NCBI GenBank assembly: GCA_016707485.1 | Contig: JADJHN010000002.1 | Coordinates: forward strand, 248,001 to 312,000 | Reading direction: 5' to 3' | Length of the DNA stretch: 64,000 bases | DNA from: Lysobacterales bacterium | Lineage (GTDB): Bacteria; Pseudomonadota; Gammaproteobacteria; Xanthomonadales; Rhodanobacteraceae | The notes under the pieces: generated by a model | Seen by the model: only the letters and a program-made list of their open reading frames with translations | Told to the model about the DNA's origin: nothing | Databases searched by the model: none | Program-made: the position numbers and the translations under genes | Part shown: one piece after another, positions 28,032-37,420 of the stretch | Layout: each line of letters starts with the position of its first letter | How positions within the stretch are numbered: position 1 is the stretch's first letter

Positions 28032-29324
28032 TCAGCGCTTGCCGACTTCGATGTAATCGCGCTGCACGGAGCCGGTGTAGACCTGGCGCGGACGCCCGAT
28101 CTTGGCATCCGGCGTGACCTGCTGCTCGAGCCAGTGCGCAACCCAGCCGGCCGTACGTGCAATCGCGAACATCACCGTGAACATCTCGGTGGGGATGCGC
28201 AGCGCCTTGTAGATGATGCCGGAATAGAAATCGACGTTCGGATACAGCTTGCGCTCGACGAAATAGGAATCCTTGAGCGCGACCTCTTCAAGCGCCATGG
28301 CGACATCGAGCAGCGGATCCTTGATGTTCAGATCGGCAAGCACCTTGTGCGTCATCTCGCGGATGATCGTCGCACGCGGATCGAAATTCTTGTAGACACG
28401 ATGACCGAAGCCCATCAGGCGGAAGCCCGAATCCTTGTCCTTGGCTTTGGCAACGGCCGAGGCGACGTTTTTCGCGTCACCGATGTCGGTCAGCATCGAC
28501 AGCACGGCTTCGTTGGCGCCGCCATGCGCCGGTCCCCACAAGGCGGCAATGCCGGCAGCGATGCAGGCGTACGGATTGGCACCCGTCGAACCGACCAGGC
28601 GCACCGTCGAGGTCGATGCGTTCTGCTCGTGATCGGCATGCAGGATGAACAGCAGGTCGAGGGCCTTGGCCACGGTCGGATTCAGCTCCAGCGGCTCGCT
28701 CGGCACCTCGAACATCATGTGCAGGAATCGCGTGACGTATTCGAGGTTGTTGCGCGGATAGCGCACCGGCCAGCCCACCGACGAACGATAGGCGGCAGCG
28801 GCGATGGTCGGCACCTTGGCGATCAGGCGGATCGCGGCAAGGCGACGCTGCTCCGGATCATCCATGTCGAGGTTGTCGTGATAGAACGCCGACAATGACG
28901 CCACCGACGCGCACAGCATTGCCATCGGATGCGCGTCGTAGCGGAAACCGTTGAGAAAGTTCTTCTGCGACTCGTGCATCATCGTGTGATGCGTCACTTC
29001 GTGCTCGAACTGGTTGAACTCGGTCCTGCTCGGCAATTCGCCGTTGATCAGCAGATACGAGGTTTCGAGGAAATTCGAGTGCTTGGCGAGCTGCTCGATC
29101 GGATAACCGCGATACAGCAGGACACCCTTGTCGCCATCGATGTAGGTGATCGCACTGCGCGTGCTGGCGGTGGAGACGAAACCCGGATCGTAGGTGAAAT
29201 AACCGGTTTCCTTGTTGAGCCTGCCGATATCGAGCGCGGGATCACCGAGCGTGCCAGTGACGATCGGCAGCGACGTGCTGCGATCATTCTTGCCATCGAT
29301 GAGTTGAACGGATTGGTCGGACAC
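28032..29324 (-). CDS. gltA: Citrate synthase
   Basis: A 430-residue type II (hexameric, gammaproteobacterial) citrate synthase condensing oxaloacetate with acetyl-CoA. The catalytic triad can be located: His in GPAHGGANEAVL, His in FGHRVYKNFDPRA, and Asp in the segment after YPNVDFYSG. The N-terminal beta domain typical of type II enzymes is present. It starts with GTG at 29324, supported by AAGGAG 7 nt upstream. Monocistronic. Confidence 0.97.
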   Translation of the reverse strand: MSDQSVQLIDGKNDRSTSLPIVTGTLGDPALDIGRLNKETGYFTYDPGFVSTASTRSAITYIDGDKGVLLYRGYPIEQLAKHSNFLETSYLLINGELPSRTEFNQFEHEVTHHTMMHESQKNFLNGFRYDAHPMAMLCASVASLSAFYHDNLDMDDPEQRRLAAIRLIAKVPTIAAAAYRSSVGWPVRYPRNNLEYVTRFLHMMFEVPSEPLELNPTVAKALDLLFILHADHEQNASTSTVRLVGSTGANPYACIAAGIAALWGPAHGGANEAVLSMLTDIGDAKNVASAVAKAKDKDSGFRLMGFGHRVYKNFDPRATIIREMTHKVLADLNIKDPLLDVAMALEEVALKDSYFVERKLYPNVDFYSGIIYKALRIPTEMFTVMFAIARTAGWVAHWLEQQVTPDAKIGRPRQVYTGSVQRDYIEVGKR

Positions 29325-29518
29325 AACGGACTCCTTGGTCGGGTTCCGGAGTCGCGAGCAGACGCCGGAAATCGGGAAAACAGGGAGGCTGCGGCACCTC
29401 GCCTCGGCAGGGGGCGATGGCTGTCAGCTCGCACTTACGCAGCCGTAGCACGACCAATTATTGCATAGCACAACGCCGCTCGTGGCAAGCGTGCACGCCT
29501 GCGCATGCGCGCAAACGC

Positions 29519-29543
29519 AAACGCCGGCGCTGGGCCGGCGTTT
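29519..29543 (-). terminator. Terminator of rpmE2
   Basis: A 10-bp inverted repeat AAACGCCGGC / GCCGGCGTTT with a 5-nt loop, 25 nt past the rpmE2 stop on the minus strand. The A/T ends make it usable in that direction. Confidence 0.8.
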
Positions 29544-29567
29544 CGCGACGCTTGGCGGGAAGCCGAC

Positions 29568-29810
29568 TTACTTGGCGTAGCGACGGCGGAACTTGTCGAC
29601 GCGGCCACCGGCATCGGCAACTTTCTGCTTGCCGGTGTAGAACGGATGCGAATGGCTCGAAATATCCACCTTGACCAGGGGATATTCCTGACCGTCCGTC
29701 CACTTGACCGTTTCCTTGGTCGAGATCGTCGAACGGGTCAGAAACGAGAAATCGCTGGACAGATCCTGGAAAACGACGGACTTGTACTTCGGGTGGGTAT
29801 CGAGCTTCAT
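29568..29810 (-). CDS. rpmE2: 50S ribosomal protein L31 type B
   Basis: An 80-residue L31 paralogue. It begins MKLDTHPKYKSVVFQD and ends KVDKFRRRYAK-like, with SSHSHPFYTGKQK in between; the zinc-binding CxxC pair of type A L31 is absent, which identifies type B (YkgM-like), usually expressed under zinc limitation when a type A copy also exists. Whether a zinc-dependent copy exists elsewhere cannot be seen. No obvious Zur palindrome was recognised upstream. Confidence 0.95.
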   Translation of the reverse strand: MKLDTHPKYKSVVFQDLSSDFSFLTRSTISTKETVKWTDGQEYPLVKVDISSHSHPFYTGKQKVADAGGRVDKFRRRYAK

Positions 29811-29894
29811 GGGACAGTACCGTTGGCCGGGCGCACCCGGAAGAAAAGAGCGCGATTGTATCGGCTGGCTGAGCGCCCCGCAAGCCTGGGCGCG

Positions 29895-30824
29895 CTAGGC
29901 CGCAGCCAGGGCGGCCCGGATCCTGGCCTCAAAGCGCGCCTGATCGACGCCGAGAATGATCCGCGCATTGGCCGGCTGCTGCAGCCGCCCTTCCCAATCG
30001 ACCACGGTTGCGCCGCGGGTCAGGCTGCCGTCGAGTTCGATTCCGACATGGCATTCGCGCGCTTGGCTGATGATGTCGGGATCCAGCGCGACCGCCATCG
30101 CCAGCGCATCCGCACTGTACAAACGCGCGCGACCCTGCGCCTGGGCCCAATCGCAGGTGCGCCGCGAGATGGCCGCGTAAAAGCGTGCACGCGGCGAATC
30201 CACCTGCAGCCACTGGGCGAACTCCGCGTAATCCAGGCCATGCCGCACCGTCGCCTCCCAGTCGACCAGATCGAATTTCGGCCAGTTTGAAAAGACCACA
30301 TGCGCCGCCTCCGGATCGAAGCCGATATTGAATTCGGCCGGCACCCGATGCGTGTTGCCGCGACCGTTCACCGCTCCGCCCATGATCACCAGGCGGGCAA
30401 ACCGCGAGGGCAACTCCGGGTCGATGCGCAGGGCCAGGGCGAGATTGGTCAGGGGACCCAATGCCACCAGGGTCAGCTGGCCGGGGAATTCACGGCTCAA
30501 GCGCAGGATTGCCATGACGGCATGTTCATCCGCCGCGCGACGCGACGATGGCGTGAGTCCGGCATCACCGAAACCGTCCTCGCCATGAACGTAGGCGGCA
30601 TCGGCGGCCGGCCGCACCAATGGTGTCGCGCAGCCTGGGTAAACCGGCGTTTCGGCACCGATCAACTCGACCAGCTTCAAGGCGTTGGCCACGGTGTGGC
30701 CAAGCCCGACGTTGCCCGCCGCAATGGTCAATCCGACCACCTCGGCAGAGTGATGGGCCATCAGGATTGCGAGTGCGTCGTCGACGCCGGGATCGGTATC
30801 TATCAACAGCCGCGGTGCGTGCAT
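29895..30824 (-). CDS. Inosine-uridine-preferring nucleoside hydrolase family protein
   Basis: A 309-residue N-ribohydrolase that splits ribonucleosides into base and ribose in salvage. The N-terminal calcium/ribose site LLIDTDPGVDDALAI is the family signature; VIMGGAV and EFNIGFDPEAAH carry further active-site residues. The ATG at 30824 puts the signature within the first 15 residues. Located 84 nt upstream of recG's end side, on the same strand. Confidence 0.92.
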   Translation of the reverse strand: MHAPRLLIDTDPGVDDALAILMAHHSAEVVGLTIAAGNVGLGHTVANALKLVELIGAETPVYPGCATPLVRPAADAAYVHGEDGFGDAGLTPSSRRAADEHAVMAILRLSREFPGQLTLVALGPLTNLALALRIDPELPSRFARLVIMGGAVNGRGNTHRVPAEFNIGFDPEAAHVVFSNWPKFDLVDWEATVRHGLDYAEFAQWLQVDSPRARFYAAISRRTCDWAQAQGRARLYSADALAMAVALDPDIISQARECHVGIELDGSLTRGATVVDWEGRLQQPANARIILGVDQARFEARIRAALAAA

Positions 30825-30908
30825 GGCGTCATCCGGTCGGAAAACCGCACACGATAGCAAGAACCTTCAGCAGACTGCGCGTGCCGGGATCAGGAAAAGA
30901 TATCGCGC

Positions 30909-33014
30909 TCAGGCATTGGCGAAATTCGATGCCGCACCGATCCAGCGCGCGACCAGCCGCTCGCAAAGCGCGGGGTGCGCTTCGCTCATGATCGCGCCGA
31001 TGCGCTGCACTTCGACCAGCAGCCCGGCATCGCGGGCCAAGTCGGCAATGCGGAATTCAAGGCGCCCGGTCTGCCGCGTGCCGAGCATTTCGCCCGGGCC
31101 ACGCAGTTCGAGGTCCTTCTCGGCAATGACGAAACCATCGCTGGTTTCGCGCATCGCCGTGAGGCGCTCGCGCGCCATCGCGGACAGCGGCGCTTGATAC
31201 ATCAGCACGCAACTCGATGCCTGATTGCCGCGACCGACCCGCCCGCGCAACTGATGCAACTGGGCCAATCCCAGGCGCTCGGCATTTTCAATCACCATCA
31301 GGCTGGCATTCGGCACATCGACGCCGACCTCGATCACCGTGGTGGCCACCAGCAGGGCAATGCGGCCGCTGCGGAAATCGTCCATCACCGCCTGCTTCTC
31401 CATTGGCTTCAGACGGCCATGCACGATGCCTATCGCGATGCCCTCGAGCAATCCGCCCAATTCGGCAAAGGCGACTTCAGCTGCCTGCGCCTCCAGTTGT
31501 TCGGACTCTTCGATCAGCGTGCAGACCCAGTAGACCTGGCGTCCTTCGGCACAGGCAATGCGAATGCGCTCGATGACTTCGCCACGCCGCGAGCTCGACA
31601 ACGCTACCGTGGTCACCGGCGTGCGCCCGGGCGGCAGTTCGTCGATGACCGAGACATCCAGGTCGGCATAGGCAGTCATGGCCAGAGTGCGCGGAATGGG
31701 CGTGGCGGTCAGCACGAGTTGATGCGGAACCCGCTCACCAGCCCGGCCCTTGTCACGCAAGGCGAGACGCTGGTGAACGCCGAAGCGGTGTTGTTCGTCG
31801 ATGATGACCAGGCCGAGATCGCGGAATTGCACGCCCTGTTGCATCAGCGCATGCGTGCCGACGACCAGTTGCGCATCACCGGCAAGCGCGGCCATCGCCG
31901 CCGTACGCGCCTTGCCCTGGACTTTTCCGGCCAGCCAGACCGGCTCGATGCCCAGCGGCGCGAGCCAGGCGCCCAGATTGCGCAGGTGCTGTTCAGCCAG
32001 CAGTTCGGTCGGCGCCATCAGGGCGACCTGATAGCCGCACTCGATCGCGGCCAGTGCCGCCCACGCAGCAACGACGGTCTTGCCCGAGCCGACATCGCCC
32101 TGCACCAGGCGCAACATGGGCTGCGCCTCGGCCATGTCTTCGGCGATTTCGCCGTTCACGCGCTGTTGCGCGGAAGTCAACCGGAATGGCAAGGAGCGCA
32201 ACAGCGCCTTGCGCAATTTGCCGTCGCCACGCAAGCGCGGTGCGCCGTGCTGGCGGATCTGCACGCGCAATTGCCTGAGGCTCAGGTGATGGCTGAGCAG
32301 TTCCTCGAAAGCCAGGCGCTGCTGCGCCGGATGCGTGCCCAGCAACAAGGCGGCGACATCGGCATCCGCCGGTGGCCGGTGCACCAGCAGCAAGGCCGCC
32401 CGCAGCGAGAGCAGTTGCATGTCCTTGCGCAGGATCGGCGGCACCAGCTCCAGCACCTCGTCCGCCGGCAACTTGCGCAGGGCGAGTTCGATCACGCTGG
32501 CGAGGCGTTTCTGGCCAAGGCCCTCGGTGACCGGATAGATCGGGGTCAGCGTCTCGGCCACCGCGCTGGCGCCCGCCGTCACCCGCTGGTACTGCGGATG
32601 GACGATTTCCGGACCCTGCGTGCCGTGGCGGATCTGCCCATAGCAGCGCAGCCGTGTGCCCGGATTCAACTGCTCGACCTGGCTTCGGCGGAAATTGAAA
32701 AAGCGCAAGGTCAGCATCGTGCGCGCGTCATCGCTGATGACAACGCGCAATTGCGGACGAAATCGGAAACTGCGCTCGACCGCTTCGATGATTCCCTCGA
32801 CCTGCACCGACTCGCCGATGCGCAGATCGCGGATCGGCGTCAGCCGCGTGCGATCCTCGTAGCGCAAGGGCAGATGGAACCAGAGATCCTGGATGCGCTC
32901 GATGCCGATTCGCTGCAATGCAGCTTGCAGCGCCGGGCCGACACCCGGCAAATCGCCGACCGGCTCGAGACCGGCAGCGACATCAACAAATCCTTTTTTT
33001 TCGGTGCGCGGCAT
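30909..33014 (-). CDS. recG: ATP-dependent DNA helicase RecG
   Basis: A 701-residue helicase that remodels stalled replication forks and Holliday junctions. Order: wedge/OB domain (about residues 45-190), helicase core with Walker A GDVGSGKT, Walker B IIDEQHRFG, TATPIPRT, and motif VI QLRGRVGRG, then the C-terminal TRG region. Full length. Downstream of ridA in the spoT-ridA-recG order known from xanthomonads. Confidence 0.97.
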   Translation of the reverse strand: MPRTEKKGFVDVAAGLEPVGDLPGVGPALQAALQRIGIERIQDLWFHLPLRYEDRTRLTPIRDLRIGESVQVEGIIEAVERSFRFRPQLRVVISDDARTMLTLRFFNFRRSQVEQLNPGTRLRCYGQIRHGTQGPEIVHPQYQRVTAGASAVAETLTPIYPVTEGLGQKRLASVIELALRKLPADEVLELVPPILRKDMQLLSLRAALLLVHRPPADADVAALLLGTHPAQQRLAFEELLSHHLSLRQLRVQIRQHGAPRLRGDGKLRKALLRSLPFRLTSAQQRVNGEIAEDMAEAQPMLRLVQGDVGSGKTVVAAWAALAAIECGYQVALMAPTELLAEQHLRNLGAWLAPLGIEPVWLAGKVQGKARTAAMAALAGDAQLVVGTHALMQQGVQFRDLGLVIIDEQHRFGVHQRLALRDKGRAGERVPHQLVLTATPIPRTLAMTAYADLDVSVIDELPPGRTPVTTVALSSSRRGEVIERIRIACAEGRQVYWVCTLIEESEQLEAQAAEVAFAELGGLLEGIAIGIVHGRLKPMEKQAVMDDFRSGRIALLVATTVIEVGVDVPNASLMVIENAERLGLAQLHQLRGRVGRGNQASSCVLMYQAPLSAMARERLTAMRETSDGFVIAEKDLELRGPGEMLGTRQTGRLEFRIADLARDAGLLVEVQRIGAIMSEAHPALCERLVARWIGAASNFANA

Positions 33015-33062
33015 CGTTCAAGGATACCGGCAGCGCGCGATGAGAATAAACCGATCGGCCAA

Positions 33063-33449
33063 TCAACCAATCACCGCGATCATGTCGATCTCGACCGAGG
33101 CCGCCTTCGGCAACGCGGCGACGCCGATCGTCGAGCGTGCCGGGTACGGTTCGCTGAAGTAGGTTTTCATGATCTCGTTGACGGCGGCGAAATTGCCGAG
33201 ATCGGTGAGATAGATGCCGACCCTCGCGACGTTGTCGAAGTCGAGTCCAGCGGCCGTCAACACGGCCTTGAGATTCTCGAAAACCTGGCGTGCCTGAGCG
33301 CTGATGTCGCCGGCGACCAGATCGCCGCTGGCCGGGTCGATCGGCGTCTGTCCCGACAGGTACACCGTGTTGCCCACCTGCACAGCCTGCGAATACGGGC
33401 CAATCGCCTTGGGCGCCAGGCTGGAATGGATGATGCGACGACTGGACAT
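33063..33449 (-). CDS. ridA: RidA family reactive intermediate deaminase
   Basis: A 128-residue Rid (YjgF/YER057c) protein that hydrolyses reactive enamine/imine intermediates such as 2-aminoacrylate. Signatures include APKAIGPYSQAV near the N-terminus, NLKAVL and the C-terminal PKAASVEIDMIAV. In this family the conserved Arg in the active site lies in the YPARSTIGV segment, present here. ATG at 33449 with AGGGAG upstream. It lies 17 nt after spoT. Confidence 0.94.
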   Translation of the reverse strand: MSSRRIIHSSLAPKAIGPYSQAVQVGNTVYLSGQTPIDPASGDLVAGDISAQARQVFENLKAVLTAAGLDFDNVARVGIYLTDLGNFAAVNEIMKTYFSEPYPARSTIGVAALPKAASVEIDMIAVIG

Positions 33450-33466
33450 GCAGGGACTCCCTGGTA

Positions 33467-35626
33467 TCAGACGGGGTGACGATAGACGGCGGTGACCACG
33501 CCAAGCCGGCGCACGCCGCGCATGACATCGGCAAGGTGCTTGCGGTTGGCCACTTCGATGGTGAACAGCAGGGCCGCGCTCATCAGGTCGCGCTCCTTGT
33601 ATTCGACGTTCTCGATGTTCGAATTCGCCTGGGCCACGGCGGCGGCGACCTGCGCCAGCACGCCCGGCTTGTTGGCGACGATGATGCGCAGTTCGACGCG
33701 GTAGTCGCCGCTGACGCTGGTATCCCAGTCGATCTCCAGGCAACGCTCCGGCGATTTGCGCAACTCGGCCATGTTCGGGCATTCAAGGCGATGAACGACG
33801 ATGCCCTTGCCGGCCGAGAGATAACCCATGATTGCGTCGCCCGGCACCGGATGGCAGCAATTGCCGAAACTGAGGACGCCGCGCTCGGCACCGGTAATGA
33901 GGATCTTCTCGACCGAGTTCGGGCAGACGATCGAGCCTTCATCCTGCAGTTGCAGCAAGGCGCGCGCGACCTGTCCGGCAGTGCGGTTGCCGAGGGCGAT
34001 GTCGGCCAGCAGGTCTTCCAGCGCGCGCAGCTTGTTCTCCTCGAGATAGCGACCCAGTTGATCGGGCGGCAATACCTCCAGCGATGCGCCGAGCGCGGCC
34101 ATTGCGCGATCGAGCATGCGATGACCGAGTTCGATGGCGTCCTCGTGCTGCAGGCGCTTGAGGAAGTGGCGGATCGCGGTGCGCGCCTTGGCGCTGACCA
34201 CCCATTCCAGCCATTGCGTGCTCGGCACCGCCGAGGGCGCGGTGATGATCTCGACCGATTGCCCGCTTTCCAGGCGCGTGCGCAGCGGGGCCAGTTTCTT
34301 GTCGACGCGCGCGGCCACCGCATGACTGCCGACATCGGTATGCACGGCGTAGGCGAAATCCAGCGCGGTCGCATTGCGCGGCAGGGCGAGGATCTTGCCG
34401 CGCGGCGTGAACAGGTAGACCTCGTCGGGGAACAGGTCGACCTTGACGCTCTCGATGAACTCCAGCGACGAGGGCGTGCCGTTTTGTTCGTCGACCAGGC
34501 TGGAAAGCCACTCACGTGCGCGGTTCTGCGCACTGTTGGCCGGATCGGAATCGGTCTTGTAGGCCCAGTGCGCGGCGACACCGCGATCGGCCACCGCGTC
34601 CATGTCCTCGGTGCGGATCTGGATCTCGATCGGCGCCCCGAAGGAACCGAACAGCACGGTATGCAGCGACTGGTAGCCGTTGGCCTTGGGAATGGCGATG
34701 AAATCACGGAAGCGCCCGTCCATCGGCTTGAACAGCGCATGCACCGCGCCCAGCGCCTGGTAGCAATGCATGACCGTATCGACGACCACGCGGAATCCGT
34801 ACACATCCATGACCTGGGCAAACGATTTCTGTTCGTTGCGCATCTTCCGGTAGATGCTGTACGGCGACTTGATGCGACTGACCGTGCGATGGGCCAGGCC
34901 TTCGGCATTGAGCCGCGCTTCGAGCGCCGCCTCGATTCGCCCCATCGCTTCGCGACGGTTGCCGAGGGCCATGCGGATGCGCGCCGAGATGACCCGATGC
35001 CGATCCGGATACATGGCCTTGAAACCGAGATCCTGCAGTTCGGCCTTGAAACGGTTCATGCCCAGGCGCTGCGCGATCGGCGCATAGATCTCGAGCGTTT
35101 CCAGGGCAATGCGCCGCCGTGATTCGGGCTCCATCGAGCCCAGTGTGCGCATGTTGTGCAGGCGATCGGCCAGCTTGATGAGGATCACGCGCAAATCGCG
35201 CGCCATGGCCAGCAGCATCTTGCGGAAGCTTTCCGCGGCGGCTTCCTGGCGACTCTTGAACTGCAGCTTGTCGAGCTTGGTGACGCCGTCGACCAGTTCG
35301 CTGACCGTGGAGCCGAACTCGGCAGTCAGTTCCTGCGCACAGAGCGCGGTATCCTCGAGCGTGTCGTGCAGGATCGCGGCAATGATGGTTTCAACATCGA
35401 GGCGCAGATCGGCAAGAATCCCGGCAACCGCCACCGGATGGGTGATGTAGGGCTCGCCGCTCTTGCGTGTCTGCCCATGGTGCGCCCGGGCACCAAGCTC
35501 GTAGGCGCGGCGCACGCGCTCGATCTGCTCGACGTTCATGTATCCGGCAAGCTTGTCTTCGAGCGCAAGCACATACGCGGGCATCTTGCCGCGCCGTGTG
35601 CCTTGCGAATCAACCGCTGCCTTCAT
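33467..35626 (-). CDS. spoT: Bifunctional (p)ppGpp synthetase/hydrolase SpoT
   Basis: A 719-residue RSH protein with both activities apparently intact. The hydrolase HD domain (about residues 30-180) has ITHPVAVA and ILHDTLEDT; the synthetase (about 225-350) has the RFRDFIAIPKANGYQSLHT loop and RIKSPYSIYRK, where the RxKx form is typical of bifunctional rather than RelA-type enzymes. TGS, conserved cysteine/CC and C-terminal ACT domains follow. ATG at 35626 is favoured over the GTG at 35632 by GAGG 6 nt upstream. Downstream of rpoZ. Confidence 0.96.
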   Translation of the reverse strand: MKAAVDSQGTRRGKMPAYVLALEDKLAGYMNVEQIERVRRAYELGARAHHGQTRKSGEPYITHPVAVAGILADLRLDVETIIAAILHDTLEDTALCAQELTAEFGSTVSELVDGVTKLDKLQFKSRQEAAAESFRKMLLAMARDLRVILIKLADRLHNMRTLGSMEPESRRRIALETLEIYAPIAQRLGMNRFKAELQDLGFKAMYPDRHRVISARIRMALGNRREAMGRIEAALEARLNAEGLAHRTVSRIKSPYSIYRKMRNEQKSFAQVMDVYGFRVVVDTVMHCYQALGAVHALFKPMDGRFRDFIAIPKANGYQSLHTVLFGSFGAPIEIQIRTEDMDAVADRGVAAHWAYKTDSDPANSAQNRAREWLSSLVDEQNGTPSSLEFIESVKVDLFPDEVYLFTPRGKILALPRNATALDFAYAVHTDVGSHAVAARVDKKLAPLRTRLESGQSVEIITAPSAVPSTQWLEWVVSAKARTAIRHFLKRLQHEDAIELGHRMLDRAMAALGASLEVLPPDQLGRYLEENKLRALEDLLADIALGNRTAGQVARALLQLQDEGSIVCPNSVEKILITGAERGVLSFGNCCHPVPGDAIMGYLSAGKGIVVHRLECPNMAELRKSPERCLEIDWDTSVSGDYRVELRIIVANKPGVLAQVAAAVAQANSNIENVEYKERDLMSAALLFTIEVANRKHLADVMRGVRRLGVVTAVYRHPV

Positions 35627-35694
35627 CAGCACCTCGCTGTTGCGTCGAATCAGACCGCTGCGTGATGACCGGATTGGCGGCGGGACATCAGGCG

Positions 35695-35988
35695 TTACAG
35701 ATCGTCGCCACCCTTGGAGAGGTCATCATCGACTTCGGCCGCCGCCCATTCCAGCGCTTCACGCTCGGCGCGCTCGCGCGTCTGCCGGTCGATCTCGTCG
35801 ATCATCGGCTGATCAACCTTGCGTGCCGCGATTTCACGCAGCGACACAACGGTCGGCTTGTCGTTGTGGGCGTCGATGGTCGGCTCGGCACCCTTGGCCA
35901 GTTGGCGTGCGCGCTTGGTCGCCATCAACACGAGTTCGAATCGGTTGTTCACGACCGACAGGCAATCTTCAACAGTAATACGCGCCAT
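35695..35988 (-). CDS. rpoZ: RNA polymerase omega subunit
   Basis: A 97-residue omega subunit beginning MARITVEDCLSVVNNRFELVL, with the ATKRARQLAKG segment that wraps the beta-prime C-terminus. It helps fold beta-prime and forms ppGpp site 1, which fits its position before spoT. Confidence 0.97.
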   Translation of the reverse strand: MARITVEDCLSVVNNRFELVLMATKRARQLAKGAEPTIDAHNDKPTVVSLREIAARKVDQPMIDEIDRQTRERAEREALEWAAAEVDDDLSKGGDDL

Positions 35989-36035
35989 CTTGCACTAGCC
36001 TCATTGGGAATCGATACGGCACCGGTTTGGCGGCC

Positions 36036-36065
36036 ATTGTAGCGGGGCGCAATTGTGCAGTGCAA
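36036..36065 (-). promoter_or_regulatory. Candidate promoter of rpoZ-spoT
   Basis: On the minus strand TTGCAC is followed after 18 nt by TACAAT, placing transcription start about 40 nt before rpoZ. The -10 is good, the -35 only partial. It faces the divergent mlaA gene. Confidence 0.4.
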
Positions 36066-36184
36066 ACAAGGCTCTGTGGGGATTCTCCGCATGCGTGTAC
36101 GATTCGCTACCTCGCGCAGGTTGCCACGAGCGGGCGGTGCCAACTTGGCTGGCCCCGACCAGAGCAACAAGGAAGCCATTGAAA

Positions 36185-37006
36185 ATGCTGCAATTCATTG
36201 ATTTCACCCCGCTTCGCCGCGGCGTGCTGGTCGCCCTCGTGCTGCTCCTTGCCGGCTGCACGATCGCCAAGCCGCGAACCGATGATCCGTGGGAGAAGTT
36301 CAACAGAAAAGTCTATCGATTCAACGACAAGGTCGACCGCGCCGTGATTCGCCCGACGGCCGTCGCCTATCGCAAGGTGACCAGCCCGAATGCGCGCCGG
36401 GTCCTGAGCAATTTCTTCCACAACGTGCGCATGCCGATCACGATCGCCAATGATGCACTGCAAGGTGAAATCAAGGATGCCTTGAAGGGAACCGGTCGCT
36501 TCGTCATCAACAGCACGGTCGGCTTCCTCGGTTTCTTCGATCCGGCGAGCAAGATGCATTTGCCCCCGCGCGAGACCGACTTTGCCGCGACCCTGGCCAA
36601 ATGGGGCGTGGCCGAAGGCCCTTACCTGGTCCTGCCGCTGATCGGCTCGACGACCGTACGCGATGTCTGGCGCATGCCGGTCGATGGACGCCTGTTCGAT
36701 CCGATGGGCTATTACGCGCGCACCCATGATTACGAACTGGGCCGGCAGCACTGGCCGAGCATGATGTTCCTGGTGACCATCCGCGCCTCGGCGATCGATG
36801 CCGAAAACCTCGTCGAAGGTGCGTTCGATCCCTACGTGTTCTACCGCGACGCGTACCGCCAGCGCCGGCTCTATACCATCTACGACGGCAATCCGCCGTT
36901 CGAGGCGATCCAGCAGCTGCAGGGCGTCGACGAGGAAGATATTGACGCCTTGCTGGAGGAACAAGACGCCTGGGACAAGAAACAAGAGGACGGCAAGCAG
37001 CACTGA
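36185..37006 (+). CDS. mlaA: MlaA (VacJ) outer-membrane phospholipid-removal lipoprotein
   Basis: A 273-residue lipoprotein with lipobox LLAGC and the family's DPWEKFNRKVYRFND opening, followed by the FVINSTVGFLGFFDPAS and PLIGSTTVRD motifs. MlaA sits with porins in the outer membrane and removes mislocalised phospholipids from the outer leaflet, handing them to MlaC. The C-terminus has an acidic/lysine tail. The ATG at 36185 begins the signal peptide, with AAGGAAG upstream. It is convergent with the mlaFEDCB operon rather than part of it. Confidence 0.95.
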   Translation: MLQFIDFTPLRRGVLVALVLLLAGCTIAKPRTDDPWEKFNRKVYRFNDKVDRAVIRPTAVAYRKVTSPNARRVLSNFFHNVRMPITIANDALQGEIKDALKGTGRFVINSTVGFLGFFDPASKMHLPPRETDFAATLAKWGVAEGPYLVLPLIGSTTVRDVWRMPVDGRLFDPMGYYARTHDYELGRQHWPSMMFLVTIRASAIDAENLVEGAFDPYVFYRDAYRQRRLYTIYDGNPPFEAIQQLQGVDEEDIDALLEEQDAWDKKQEDGKQH

Positions 37007-37111
37007 CCCGGAATCGCCCCGGTCGGACCCTCGCATGGCGGTGCTGCACTCATCGCCACGCTGCCGGCGTTGCGCATGGATCTTGTTGCCAGGCGAAGCC
37101 TGAAGGCTGAC

Positions 37112-37420
37112 TCAGCCGGCCACATCCAGGCCCAGCAGGGCTTCGGCATCACTGAGATGGGCAATTGCGCGCAAGCGCGAGGACGCATGCAGGAAGGCGA
37201 GACTGCCGCCGTTGCGCCGCGCGTGCGCCGCCCAGGCCAGCAGGACCGCAAGGGTGACGCTGTCCGCACTGTGCAACTCCGCGACATCGACCCGGTCGAC
37301 CTGGCCAGCCTCGACCAGCGCCTTGCCCTGCTCCAGCGCAGCACCGGCGTTGTCGACGCTGATGCGCCCGGCGACACGGCCGCCGGCAGGGGTGCGCTCG
37401 ACGATCAATGCTGTGCTCAT
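37112..37420 (-). CDS. mlaB: MlaB STAS-domain protein
   Basis: A 102-residue STAS domain protein; ELHSADSVTLAVLLAWAAHAR aligns with the conserved Ser/Thr-containing helix of MlaB, which binds the MlaF ATPase and regulates the MlaFEDB transporter in the inner membrane. Overlaps the mlaC stop by 4 nt. Last gene of the operon. Confidence 0.9.
   Translation of the reverse strand: MSTALIVERTPAGGRVAGRISVDNAGAALEQGKALVEAGQVDRVDVAELHSADSVTLAVLLAWAAHARRNGGSLAFLHASSRLRAIAHLSDAEALLGLDVAG

Noticed and set aside
29325..29470. Possible gltA promoter (TTGCCA then TGCAAT at 17 nt)
   Set aside because: The -10 is poor and other alignments are equally good, so no single site could be supported.
37090..37102. 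Short hairpin CAGGC/GCCTG between mlaA and mlaB
   Set aside because: Only a 5-bp stem with no T run; too weak to call a terminator.
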